Source: RGIG4576 sp964613095 (lineage in GTDB: Bacteria; Bacteroidota; Bacteroidia; Bacteroidales; Muribaculaceae). From it: a stretch of DNA of 64,000 nt. Location of the stretch: NCBI GenBank assembly GCA_964613095.1, contig CAZTFX010000001.1, positions 86,491 through 150,490 of the forward strand. Reading direction: 5' to 3'. Positions 25,609-33,312 of the stretch are shown piece after piece. Each line of letters begins with the position of its first letter. Position 1 is the first letter of the stretch. The notes under the pieces are model-generated. The model was not told the origin of the DNA, did no database searches, and saw nothing but the letters and a program-made list of their open reading frames with translations. A program made the translations under genes and the position numbers.

Positions 25609-28377
25609 TAAATATATACCGGTATGACTGGCTTTACTTTGCGAAATTTCTTCCGGAGTACCGGTTGCAACAACATTGCCACCATTATCACCGCCGTCAG
25701 GTCCCATATCAATTATATAATCGGCACATTTGATAATATCCATATTGTGTTCAATGATTACTAACGTATGCCCATTTTCAATTAGCTTTTTAAAAGAGTT
25801 CAATAAAGTATTGATATCATGAAAATGCAAACCGGTAGATGGCTCATCAAAAATAAACATGATAGGGGTACTTCTTTCAATGCTCAAGAAATAAGCTAAT
25901 TTTACGCGTTGATTTTCTCCTCCCGAAAGAGTTGACGATGGTTGTCCTAATTTTACATATCCCAGCCCTACGTCTTGCAATGGTTTTAGTTTCTTAATTA
26001 TATTTTTCTCAATAGTTCCATTACTTTCTGTAAAGAATTCGACAGCCTGATTTATTGTCATTTCAAGAATATCATGAATGTTCTTACCACGATATTCAAC
26101 CTCTAATGCACTACTACAGTATCGTTTACCATGACAATGTTCGCATTCCAGAGAAATGTCGGCCATAAATTGCATTTCAATAGTGATTGTGCCTTCTCCT
26201 TTACATTCTTCACATCGTCCACCGGGGGTATTGAATGAAAAATATCCGGGATTATATCCCATCTGTTTTGATAATTGTTGTTCAGCAAATAATTTACGTA
26301 TTTCATCAAAAACTTTAAGGTATGTGGCAGGATTACTACGAGAAGATTTTCCTATAGGATTTTGGTCAACAAATTCGATTCCTGTCAGTAATTGTAAATC
26401 TCCTTCTATTCCTATATGAGTACCCGGAGTTTCTTTGGATTCGTTATAATAGTTGGATAGAGCCTTGTATAAAATGGTATTTATCAGTGTGGATTTTCCT
26501 GAACCGCTAACACCGGTAACTACCGTAATTACGCCAAGTGGTATTTTAACGTCTATATTTTGAAGATTGTTTTCGGTTGCACCCTTAATTAATATATAAT
26601 TATTCCATTTTCTGCGAAATTTGGGGACTGAGATTTCTTTTTCACCTGTTAGATATTGTAATGTCAAACTTTGTGTTGCCGTTTTTAATTCAGCAACGTT
26701 CCCTTGATATATTATTTCTCCACCTTTTCTTCCTGCATTAGGACCCACATCAATCAAATAATCAGCTGCTCGTATAATTTCTTCATCATGTTCTACAACA
26801 AACACGGTGTTTCCCTCTTGTTGTAACATTCGTAATACTTTAATTAATCGACCTGTGTCTCTAGAGTGTAAACCAATACTTGGTTCATCTAAAATATATA
26901 AAGAGCCAACCAAACTGCTCCCTAACGATGTTGCAAGGTTGATTCTTTGGCTTTCTCCGCCGGATAGGGTGGAGGATAATCTATCAAGCGTAAGGTACCC
27001 TAATCCCACATCATTAAGGAAAAGAAGTCTATTTTTTATTTCAATTAATATTCTATGAGCTATTAGTTCTTCATGCTTAGATAATTCCAAACTATTAAAC
27101 CATTTAAGCAATTCCGTAACAGTTTTTTTTACTAAATCGGTAATAGAAAAACCATTTATTTTTACATATCCGGCTTCTTTTTTTAAGCGTGAGCCATGAC
27201 ACTCGGGGCATAGTGTTTTTCCTCGATATCTTGCAAGTAAAACACGGTATTGAATATTATATATTTTACTTTCAATATATTTAAAAAAACCGTCAATACC
27301 ATCAAAGTCTTCATTCCCGTGCCATAAAAAATCTTTTTGCTCTTGTGTTAATTGATAATATGGACGGTGAATCGGGAAGTTGTATTTAGGGGCTATATGA
27401 AGAAATTCACGTTTGCATTCACTCATTTTAGCACCTCGCCAACACATAACTGCATCGTCATATACAGATAGACTTTTGTTGGGAATAACAAGATTTTCAT
27501 CAATACCTATAATTTTACCATATCCTTCACACATAGGACATGCACCGACAGGATTGTTAAAGTTAAACATTAAATCGCTAGGTGATTGAAATGTAATACC
27601 GTCAGCTTCGAATCTTTTTGAAAAAACATGTGATACAATACCTTCTTCAGTCCAAACTTTTAATATGCACTCATCGTGTCCTTCAAAAAAGGCTGTTTCT
27701 AATGAGTCAAGTAATCTTATTTCATCATCTTTTTCTCTTGTAACAGACATTCTATCGATAAGTAGTTTGTAATCAGAAGAATTGTCTGAGAGATTCTCTT
27801 GTAGAATTTCACTGATTTGGTAAAATTTACCATTTTGTTCAAGTCGTGAATATCCGCCTTTGTATAAGATATTTAATTGTTGGCAGAATGTTCTATCCTC
27901 AGGAATCATAATTGAGGATAATATGGCAAATTTTGTCCCTATCGGATAACTGTTTATAGTATTTATTACATCTTCGGAAGTATGTTTTTTTACTTGTATT
28001 CCACTTATCGGTGAAATGGTTTTACCGATTCGTGAAAACAGTAATCTTAAATAGTCATATATTTCAGTCGATGTTCCTACTGTACTTCTTGCATTTCTAT
28101 TGTTAACTTTTTGCTCTATTGCTATAGCAGGAGGAAGTCCTTTAATAAAATCGCAATCAGGTTTGGACATTCTCCCTAAAAATTGACGAGCATAAGATGA
28201 TAAACTTTCAACATATCGTCTTTGTCCTTCGGCGTAGAGTGTATCAAATGCTAATGAAGATTTACCGGAACCGGATAGTCCCGTAATTACAATGAATTTG
28301 TTTCTGGGTATGGTTACATTAATATTTTTGAGGTTGTTAACTCTTGCACCTTTTATTATAATGTCGTTATTTGTCAT
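25588..28377 (-). CDS. uvrA: Excinuclease ABC subunit UvrA
   Basis: From the ATG at 28377 the protein is 929 aa, normal for UvrA, the damage-sensing ATPase of nucleotide excision repair. It has two ABC modules: Walker A GLSGSGKSS near the N-terminus and GVSGSGKST at about 625, signatures LSGGESQR and LSGGENQR, and the zinc-finger pairs CPMC, CPEC, CEEC and CEHC. The region EGQRRYVESLSSYARQFLGRM is diagnostic. A frame extension to a TTG at 28398 is rejected because that codon lies in a TATTTTTG -7 box. It stands alone on the minus strand; uvrB and uvrC are not nearby. Confidence 0.97.
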   Translation of the reverse strand: MTNNDIIIKGARVNNLKNINVTIPRNKFIVITGLSGSGKSSLAFDTLYAEGQRRYVESLSSYARQFLGRMSKPDCDFIKGLPPAIAIEQKVNNRNARSTVGTSTEIYDYLRLLFSRIGKTISPISGIQVKKHTSEDVINTINSYPIGTKFAILSSIMIPEDRTFCQQLNILYKGGYSRLEQNGKFYQISEILQENLSDNSSDYKLLIDRMSVTREKDDEIRLLDSLETAFFEGHDECILKVWTEEGIVSHVFSKRFEADGITFQSPSDLMFNFNNPVGACPMCEGYGKIIGIDENLVIPNKSLSVYDDAVMCWRGAKMSECKREFLHIAPKYNFPIHRPYYQLTQEQKDFLWHGNEDFDGIDGFFKYIESKIYNIQYRVLLARYRGKTLCPECHGSRLKKEAGYVKINGFSITDLVKKTVTELLKWFNSLELSKHEELIAHRILIEIKNRLLFLNDVGLGYLTLDRLSSTLSGGESQRINLATSLGSSLVGSLYILDEPSIGLHSRDTGRLIKVLRMLQQEGNTVFVVEHDEEIIRAADYLIDVGPNAGRKGGEIIYQGNVAELKTATQSLTLQYLTGEKEISVPKFRRKWNNYILIKGATENNLQNIDVKIPLGVITVVTGVSGSGKSTLINTILYKALSNYYNESKETPGTHIGIEGDLQLLTGIEFVDQNPIGKSSRSNPATYLKVFDEIRKLFAEQQLSKQMGYNPGYFSFNTPGGRCEECKGEGTITIEMQFMADISLECEHCHGKRYCSSALEVEYRGKNIHDILEMTINQAVEFFTESNGTIEKNIIKKLKPLQDVGLGYVKLGQPSSTLSGGENQRVKLAYFLSIERSTPIMFIFDEPSTGLHFHDINTLLNSFKKLIENGHTLVIIEHNMDIIKCADYIIDMGPDGGDNGGNVVATGTPEEISQSKASHTGIYLKEKLGK

Positions 28378-28395
28378 TTTATAAGTTTTACTATG

Positions 28396-28403
28396 CAAAA
28401 ATA
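28396..28403 (-). promoter_or_regulatory. -7 box of uvrA
   Basis: The minus strand reads TATTTTTG, 18 bp before the uvrA ATG, implying a leader of roughly 12-15 nt. No clear -33 is present. Confidence 0.5.
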
Positions 28404-28443
28404 CTATATTTTCTGCGTACTTTATTAAAATAAAATGATATAG

Positions 28444-28475
28444 TTGTGTTAACTCGAAAAATATTTGTATATTTG
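28444..28475 (+). promoter_or_regulatory. Promoter of the YtxH/holin/prmA operon
   Basis: TTG at 28444-28446, a 21-bp spacer and TATATTTG at 28468-28475 form a Bacteroidales-type promoter. The leader would be about 85 nt. Confidence 0.5.
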
Positions 28476-28564
28476 TTGTACTCAGTTCTGTTTTTTATAC
28501 TAAACAAATATTTGAATTGATGTGTTGTATAATTGAATAAAATATTAACTTAATAAATACAGTT

Positions 28565-28768
28565 ATGAAACCGTTACATGTAGTTTTAGCAGTAGTTGGC
28601 GGTGCAATCGCGGGTGCTGCAGTAGGTCTTCTTTTTGCTCCGGATAAAGGAACAGAGACAAGAAAGAAGATAGGTGAATGCCTAAGAAAAAAAGGTATAA
28701 ACCTGACAGGTAAAAAAATGGATGAACTTGTTGATGAAATATCAGCAGAATTAGAAACAGGTAAATAA
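28565..28768 (+). CDS. YtxH-domain protein, first copy
   Basis: The 67-aa protein has a Gly/Ala-rich membrane helix (VLAVVGGAIAGAAVGLLFAPDKG, about 8-30) followed by a charged amphipathic tail. The GLLFAP.KG turn is the hallmark of YtxH (gas-vesicle/stress-related) proteins. It is followed 8 bp later by a paralogue. YtxH members are associated with general stress regulons in Firmicutes; the role here is not known. It is the first gene of an envelope-protein operon that ends with prmA. Confidence 0.8.
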   Translation: MKPLHVVLAVVGGAIAGAAVGLLFAPDKGTETRKKIGECLRKKGINLTGKKMDELVDEISAELETGK

Positions 28769-28776
28769 CAAAAATT

Positions 28777-28983
28777 ATGAAACATAGTGGTCTTTTATAT
28801 GCTTTTTTAGGAGGTGCTGCAGTTGGTTGTATTGCTGCAATATTGTTTGCTCCGGAAAAAGGCAGTGATTTGAGAGCTCGAATCAAAAGAATGTTAAAAG
28901 AAAGAGGTATTGATTTTACCGATGATGATGTGAGTGAACTAGTTGATCAAATAACTGCTGAGATAGAAGATAGTAAAGCATAA
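28777..28983 (+). CDS. YtxH-domain protein, second copy
   Basis: This 68-aa paralogue of the preceding gene shares its layout: a Gly/Ala membrane helix ending ILFAPEKGSDLR and a tail with KERGIDFTDDDVSELVDQI. In both copies the tail has the pattern (K/R)(K/E)(K/R)GI..T.....ELVD.I.AE. The two genes are clearly a tandem duplication that has diverged. A perfect 16-bp hairpin lies between this gene and the next one. Confidence 0.8.
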   Translation: MKHSGLLYAFLGGAAVGCIAAILFAPEKGSDLRARIKRMLKERGIDFTDDDVSELVDQITAEIEDSKA

Positions 28984-28993
28984 TTGTTTGAGG

Positions 28994-29029
28994 TTATAAA
29001 GACGTAATGTTGTCATTACGTCTTTATAA
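28994..29029 (+). terminator. Perfect 16-bp hairpin inside the YtxH-holin operon
   Basis: Arms 28994-29009 and 29014-29029 are exact reverse complements with a 4-nt loop. Only an AT-rich run, not a clean U-run, follows, so it could be a partial terminator or an mRNA processing/stability element that sets expression of the two YtxH genes above that of the downstream genes. Confidence 0.55.
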
Positions 29030-29048
29030 TATATAACATGAATATTAT

Positions 29049-29396
29049 ATGGATGTAAATTCTTACAAAGAATTGTGGGGTGAATTAAAGAAATATTTCA
29101 CTCTACAAGTAGATTATGTGAAACTGACGGCATTGGAGAAATTAACGATTCTTCTTGCAGCTATGACAGTAGTTTGTGTTGCAATTGTGTTGTCGGCTTG
29201 TGCATTATTCTTTTTGTCTGCAGCTTTTGTTTCATGGCTTGATTCTGTTTTATGTTGTACATGGTTAGCAAATCTTATTACGTGCGGTGTGGTATTATTA
29301 ATTTTGTTTATAGTATTACTATTCAAGAAAAATTTAATAATAGATCCTGTTACACGTTTTGTTACCAAATTATTTCTAAATCCTCCAAAAGACTAA
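29049..29396 (+). CDS. Phage-holin-superfamily III / YqjE (DUF1469)-like membrane protein
   Basis: The 115-aa protein has a soluble helical N-terminus (about 1-30), two hydrophobic membrane helices (about 33-62 and 70-100) and a short tail, the arrangement of the Actinobacteria-holin-X/YqjE family. Despite the name this family is chromosomal and not linked to phage lysis. In other bacteria YqjE genes also sit beside ElaB/YqjD-type ribosome-associated membrane proteins, comparable to the YtxH genes here. It lies after the hairpin and 3 bp before the 93-aa gene. Confidence 0.65.
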   Translation: MDVNSYKELWGELKKYFTLQVDYVKLTALEKLTILLAAMTVVCVAIVLSACALFFLSAAFVSWLDSVLCCTWLANLITCGVVLLILFIVLLFKKNLIIDPVTRFVTKLFLNPPKD

Positions 29397-29399
29397 GAT

Positions 29400-29681
29400 A
29401 TGACCAACGATAGTACAGAGAATAAAAACGTATGGAATGGGGTAACAATAGAAGAACTGAAATTCATGCGTGCAGCTGCATTGATTAGATTGGAAATGCA
29501 GAAAGAATTATTGAAAAAGAAAACAGGTGAAACGTTACCATTCGGTATGTCATCATCTCGCGGTGTGATAGGTCATATAAATCGAAATCTTACATTTGTA
29601 CAAAAGGCTGTTTTATTTGTAAAAGGTGTAAGGTTGGCTACCGGCATTGTTTCATTCTTTAAATCATCGAAAAAGAGATAG
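29400..29681 (+). CDS. Small basic protein of unknown function
   Basis: The 93-aa protein is basic and largely helical: an amphipathic N-terminal half with EELKFMRAAALIRLEMQKELLKKK (two stretches), then a Gly/Ser turn and a moderately hydrophobic C-terminal helix (KAVLFVKGVRLATGIVSFF) ending in KSSKKR. Its place between the YqjE-like gene and prmA, with gaps of 3 and 2 bp, recalls YqjK, the third member of enterobacterial YqjDEK sets, but sequence similarity cannot be claimed. It is likely membrane-associated. Confidence 0.6.
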   Translation: MTNDSTENKNVWNGVTIEELKFMRAAALIRLEMQKELLKKKTGETLPFGMSSSRGVIGHINRNLTFVQKAVLFVKGVRLATGIVSFFKSSKKR

Positions 29682-29683
29682 AC

Positions 29684-30538
29684 ATGAATGACTATATACA
29701 AGTGAATTTTAATTTCACACCAATTAATGAGAACGAGGTAGATATTTTAGATGCGCTATTGTGTGATATCGGTTTTGAAAGTTTTGTTCCAGATGAAAAA
29801 GGAGTCTCCGCATTTATAAAAAAGGAAACTTATGATAAAAATGCTATAGAAGAAACATTGCATTTGTATCCTTTTGTAAGTAAAATCAGTTGGAATGAGC
29901 AGTTAATTGTGGGTAAAGATTGGAATGAAGAATGGGAAAAGAATTTTTTTAAACCGATGGTAATTGCTGATAAGTGTGTGATACATAGTACATTCCACAC
30001 GGATTATCCTAAGATGCAATATAATGTTACTATTGATCCCAAGATGGCATTTGGTACAGGTCATCATTCAACGACCAATTTAATTGTATCGGAATTACTT
30101 TCAATGAATCTGGATAACTCAAGAATTCTTGATATGGGAACCGGAACAGGTATTTTGTCTATTGTTTCAATATTACATGGAGCAAAAAGTGCTGTTGGTA
30201 TCGAAATTGATGAAGCTGCATATGTAAATGCACTGGAGAATATTGAACTTAATGGTGTTTCGGATAAAATAAAAATATATAGGGGTGATGCGTCGTTATT
30301 AAACAACTATGCATGTGGAGATTTCTCAATTGTATTGGCAAATATAAATAGAAATGTAATTGTAGCTGATATAGAAAAATATTCCAGAGTGCTGAAAACA
30401 CATGGAAAAATGCTGTTAAGCGGATTTTATATAGATGAAGTTGAAATATTGGAAAAAGCAGCTAAAACATGCAATTTGAGAAAATTATATGCTAAAGAAG
30501 ATAACAGATGGGCATTGTTGGTTCTTGAAAAAGAATAA
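29684..30538 (+). CDS. prmA: Ribosomal protein L11 methyltransferase
   Basis: The 284-aa SAM-dependent enzyme methylates ribosomal protein L11. It has an N-terminal substrate-recognition domain (about 1-95), the PrmA motif DPKMAFGTGHHSTT (about 117-130), the SAM-binding glycine loop ILDMGTGTGILS (about 148-159), and the LANINRNVI motif where the catalytic region lies. It starts 2 bp after the 93-aa gene and is the last gene of the YtxH operon. No terminator hairpin follows; 155 bp separate it from the sigma-factor gene with its own promoter. Confidence 0.95.
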   Translation: MNDYIQVNFNFTPINENEVDILDALLCDIGFESFVPDEKGVSAFIKKETYDKNAIEETLHLYPFVSKISWNEQLIVGKDWNEEWEKNFFKPMVIADKCVIHSTFHTDYPKMQYNVTIDPKMAFGTGHHSTTNLIVSELLSMNLDNSRILDMGTGTGILSIVSILHGAKSAVGIEIDEAAYVNALENIELNGVSDKIKIYRGDASLLNNYACGDFSIVLANINRNVIVADIEKYSRVLKTHGKMLLSGFYIDEVEILEKAAKTCNLRKLYAKEDNRWALLVLEKE

Positions 30539-30583
30539 ATTATAGGAAAGATAGGAACAGTAAACGAAAAAGTTTGGCTTTTA

Positions 30584-30616
30584 TTTGCTTTATATTAAAT
30601 ATTTTGCATATATTTG
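30584..30616 (+). promoter_or_regulatory. Promoter of the sigma-factor gene
   Basis: TTTG at 30584-30587, a 21-bp spacer and TATATTTG at 30609-30616. The transcript would start near 30620, leaving a leader of about 75 nt. Confidence 0.6.
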
Positions 30617-30693
30617 CCAAACTTATTTTAATAATCTACTAAAAACTTGTGCCTATAGGATATAACATTACTCTTAACTAATTAATTATTAAC

Positions 30694-31284
30694 ATGGAAG
30701 AATTAGTAACTCTTTCCGATGAAAAGTTGGTAGTGTTATATGCAAAAGGAATGAATCAAGCGTTTGATGTTTTAGTAGAACGTTATAAAGATCGCGTATA
30801 TTCTTATATATATCATTCAGTTAAAAGTGAAGAGCTTGCTGATGATATTTTCCAAGATACTTTTGTTAAAGCTATAACAACGATAAATCAAGGCAGATAT
30901 ACCGAGAATGGTAAATTTTTGCCTTGGATATTTCGTATTGCGCATAATCTCATAATTGACTATTTCAGACAAGAGAAAACAGAGAACACTCAGTCTTGTG
31001 ACGCTGAAGATGTAGATATTTTAAATCGTAAAGATTTAAGTGAATCTACAATAGAGGATTTTATAGTTACAGACCAAATCTATAAGGATGTAAAACTCTT
31101 GGTTTGTGCTTTACCCAAAAGTCAGCGAGATGTTCTTACAATGAGGTATTATAAAAATATGAGTTTTAAAGAAATAGCAGAAACAACAAATGTAAGTATT
31201 AATACGGCTTTGGGTAGAATGAGGTATGCGATTTTAAATATGAGAAGAATAGCTGAAGAGAAAAATATTATTTTAACACTATAA
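30694..31284 (+). CDS. RNA polymerase sigma factor, sigma-70 family (ECF-like)
   Basis: The 196-aa protein has sigma region 2 (about 20-90: FDVLVERYKDRVYSYIYHSV and ADDIFQDTFVKA, then LPWIFRIAHNLIIDYFR) and region 4 (about 140-190: LPKSQRDVLTMRYYKNMSF with the helix-turn-helix EIAETTNVSINTALGRMRYA). No anti-sigma gene with a membrane span is next to it. Instead a 52-aa ORF follows 87 bp downstream. It carries a standard promoter rather than an obvious autoregulated one. Regulon unknown. Confidence 0.9.
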   Translation: MEELVTLSDEKLVVLYAKGMNQAFDVLVERYKDRVYSYIYHSVKSEELADDIFQDTFVKAITTINQGRYTENGKFLPWIFRIAHNLIIDYFRQEKTENTQSCDAEDVDILNRKDLSESTIEDFIVTDQIYKDVKLLVCALPKSQRDVLTMRYYKNMSFKEIAETTNVSINTALGRMRYAILNMRRIAEEKNIILTL

Positions 31285-31371
31285 TATAAAAATTTTAAGA
31301 AATATTTTTATGTATTGTAATAAATAGGGCATTGTTAACGTTATGAAATTGTAACAATAAAACATTTGCCT

Positions 31372-31530
31372 ATGCATAAAAATTTTACTCTTAACAAACC
31401 ACAAGAGGTGGATCGTTCATTACAAGTTAAACCCAAAGAGTCAACTGTAAGTTTTATAAAACAGTTTGCGAGAGTTTACAAAATTAAGCAAATGACTCAA
31501 GCTGAATTAGGGGTATTTATATTGAACTGA
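31372..31530 (+). CDS. 52-aa microprotein downstream of the sigma factor
   Basis: An ATG-initiated frame of 52 codons (MHKNFTLNKPQEVDRSLQ at the start, ending TQAELGVFILN) lies in the gap between the sigma-factor gene and the next terminator. It is Lys/Gln-rich with a central FIKQFARVYKIK segment. The pattern NFTLN.PQEV.RSL..........FIKQFARVY with a terminal LG.F.LN recalls, from memory, small proteins next to sigma factors in other Bacteroidales. The ORF fills the space up to a hairpin 9 bp after its stop, as expected for a real last gene of the sigma transcript. No function is known. Confidence 0.65.
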   Translation: MHKNFTLNKPQEVDRSLQVKPKESTVSFIKQFARVYKIKQMTQAELGVFILN

Positions 31531-31538
31531 TTTAGTCA

Positions 31539-31573
31539 AAAGGTTTCTATGTTAATAGAAACCTTTATTTTTT
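31539..31573 (+). terminator. Terminator of the sigma-factor transcript
   Basis: A 12-bp stem (31539-31550 with 31555-31566), a 4-nt loop and a T-rich tail follow the microprotein stop. The tail abuts the end of the convergent FtsX-like gene. Confidence 0.8.
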
Positions 31574-32765
31574 ATTCAAATCTTATTGATTTATTAGGCT
31601 CAATTTTAGAAATAATATGAGAAGGGACGAGTAAAGAAATATATGAAACAAGTAAGATACCAATATTAAGAATTAGCATAATTTTCCAATCTATTTCAAT
31701 CGGTACATGAGAAATATAATATGCCTCGGAGTCAAGTTTAAGCACTTTGTATTTATATTGTATATAAGATAGCCCTAGTCCAATTATATTACCGTAAATT
31801 AAGGATTTGATTATCAATTTATTGGTTAAGTATATAAATATTCTACGAATGGAATTATTTGCTGCACCTATTGTTCTTAATATACCTATCATATTAATAC
31901 GTTCTAAAACTATCATTAGCATTCCTGATATCAATGTAAAAGCGGTAACCAGTAACATTATTAATATTATTACAATAACATTTGTGTCTAATAGTTTCAA
32001 CCAAGTGAAATATGAAATATTGTTTTTGGTAGTATTTGATATACTCACGATATTTTTATCTGTTGAAAAAAAATCGGCTAACTGTTCAGTTACATTTTCA
32101 ATGTAGTCATAGTTTTTACAATTTACACCAATATATGTTGTTGTGTTTCTTATGTTTTTTAGTATATTTCGGCTACCTATAACATAGCTTTTATCAAATT
32201 CGATTAATCCGGTATTATATATGCCTGTAATTGTAATATTTCGAACTTTAATGTTATTATCAATAAAATATGCGTATATTTTATCTCCTGTTTTAAGTTT
32301 TAATTCGTCTGCAATTTGTTTGGAAATAATGACTTCTTTAGAGTTGATTGTATCGTTAAAATCAGGTATTTTACCATCAATAAGATTTTCTTGTAAATAG
32401 GTCCAATCATAATTAGAGTCAATACCTTTATAAATGATACCTTTAAAATCATTATTTGTTTTTAGTACAGTCGATTTTTCTGAAACAAGACTAATATTTT
32501 CTATATTACTCGAAATATTTTCCGGTAGATGATAAGGCTCTGACAAAACTGAAGATGAAATAATTTTAATATGAGAATCGAGGTTGTAAATTTTATCGGA
32601 AATTTCTCGTTTAAAACCATTTACGATTGCTATTGAAAGAATCATTATAACAACAGCTAAAGTCATACCCAATATTGCAATATTAAGGCTTGGGGTAGAT
32701 GTTTCCTGTTCTCCTTCTACTTTCCCGGTTTTTAGTCTGTTTGCTATAAATAATTCAAACTTCAT
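31572..32765 (-). CDS. FtsX/LolE-like ABC transporter permease
   Basis: From the ATG at 32765 the protein is 397 aa. It has one N-terminal membrane helix (SLNIAILGMTLAVVIMILS), a large periplasmic domain of about 200 residues (MacB_PCD type), then three C-terminal helices, the layout of FtsX and LolC/LolE permeases. The start MKFELFIANRLK resembles LolC/E proteins, so lipoprotein release from the inner membrane is the likely role, with an ATPase encoded elsewhere. A TTG nine codons upstream is rejected. No TAnnTTTG box precedes the gene; it lies just downstream of the tmRNA on the same strand and might be reached by read-through. Confidence 0.82.
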   Translation of the reverse strand: MKFELFIANRLKTGKVEGEQETSTPSLNIAILGMTLAVVIMILSIAIVNGFKREISDKIYNLDSHIKIISSSVLSEPYHLPENISSNIENISLVSEKSTVLKTNNDFKGIIYKGIDSNYDWTYLQENLIDGKIPDFNDTINSKEVIISKQIADELKLKTGDKIYAYFIDNNIKVRNITITGIYNTGLIEFDKSYVIGSRNILKNIRNTTTYIGVNCKNYDYIENVTEQLADFFSTDKNIVSISNTTKNNISYFTWLKLLDTNVIVIILIMLLVTAFTLISGMLMIVLERINMIGILRTIGAANNSIRRIFIYLTNKLIIKSLIYGNIIGLGLSYIQYKYKVLKLDSEAYYISHVPIEIDWKIMLILNIGILLVSYISLLVPSHIISKIEPNKSIRFE

Positions 32766-32784
32766 ATTTACTAATTTTATAATT

Positions 32785-32822
32785 AGAGACAAGAGTAAAC
32801 GTTATTGTTTTCTCCTGTCTCT
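32785..32822 (-). terminator. Hairpin downstream of tmRNA
   Basis: Arms 32785-32795 and 32812-32822 pair over 11 bp with one G-U pair, 10 nt past the tmRNA 3' end on the minus strand. The run after it is AT-rich rather than pure U, so termination may be partial. Confidence 0.55.
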
Positions 32823-32831
32823 ATAGTCTTG

Positions 32832-33226
32832 TGGAGCTGGAGGGGGTTGAACCCTCGTCCAAACGCGGAACTAATAAGCTTTCTACATGCTTAGTCTTAA
32901 CTTGATTTTCGGAATCAGCCAGGCAAAAGACCACCAAACTGAAACTTATCCTTTAAATTTCAAGAAATACGCAAGGAAAGTATTTCTCAATTCCCGATTT
33001 TTTTAGCACCACCTTATCGAAACGTCTCGGGACGGGGCAATCGGGTGATGTCTTGTCTCTGCAACTGTTGCGGAGATTAAGCTAATCTACTATACTTCAA
33101 TTAGGCAGCAAGAGCGTAGTTATTTTCGCCAGTTAAATTTCCGATGTCTGAGATTATAGAGCATAGCCATCATCGCTCTGCATGCTTACCTACCACCTCT
33201 ACACGCTGTCAAAGCCAGTCAGCCCC
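32832..33226 (-). ncRNA. ssrA: Transfer-messenger RNA (tmRNA, 10Sa RNA)
   Basis: Read on the minus strand, the 5' end GGGGCTGACTGGCTTTGACA and the 3' end with GTTCAACCCCCTCC and CAGCTCC are the tRNA-like halves of tmRNA; GGGGCTG pairs with CAGCTCC. The T-arm is complete. The resume codon and tag reading frame sit 97-126 nt from the 5' end, followed by several pseudoknot-like GC-rich segments. After the discriminator A the genome reads CAA, so the mature CCA end is not encoded and must be added. Length about 395 nt. It rescues stalled ribosomes together with SmpB, whose gene is not in this window. Confidence 0.95.
33101..33130 (-). other. tmRNA proteolysis-tag reading frame (GENNYALAA)
   Basis: Reading minus from 33130: GGC GAA AAT AAC TAC GCT CTT GCT GCC TAA, which encodes GENNYALAA with GGC as the resume codon. 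The LAA end is the ClpXP degron. Tags of this form are typical of Bacteroidales. Confidence 0.93.
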
Positions 33227-33248
33227 ATAGGGTTTTAGATTAATAACG

Positions 33249-33256
33249 CAAAGATA
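33249..33256 (-). promoter_or_regulatory. -7 box of ssrA
   Basis: The minus strand reads TATCTTTG, 22 bp before the mature tmRNA 5' end, leaving a short 5' leader to be processed. No strong -33 match. Confidence 0.5.
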
Positions 33257-33312
33257 CGAATATTTGTGATAATATTGTGTAATATTTAGTGTTTTTTAAA
33301 GACATTCTATAT

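Noticed and set aside
29049..29396. Holin-like gene as evidence of a prophage
   Set aside because: No other phage gene is nearby; the family is a chromosomal YqjE-like group despite its name.
32793..33312. Protein-coding gene in the 520-bp gap
   Set aside because: The gap is explained by tmRNA, its hairpin and its promoter; short frames there cross the RNA.
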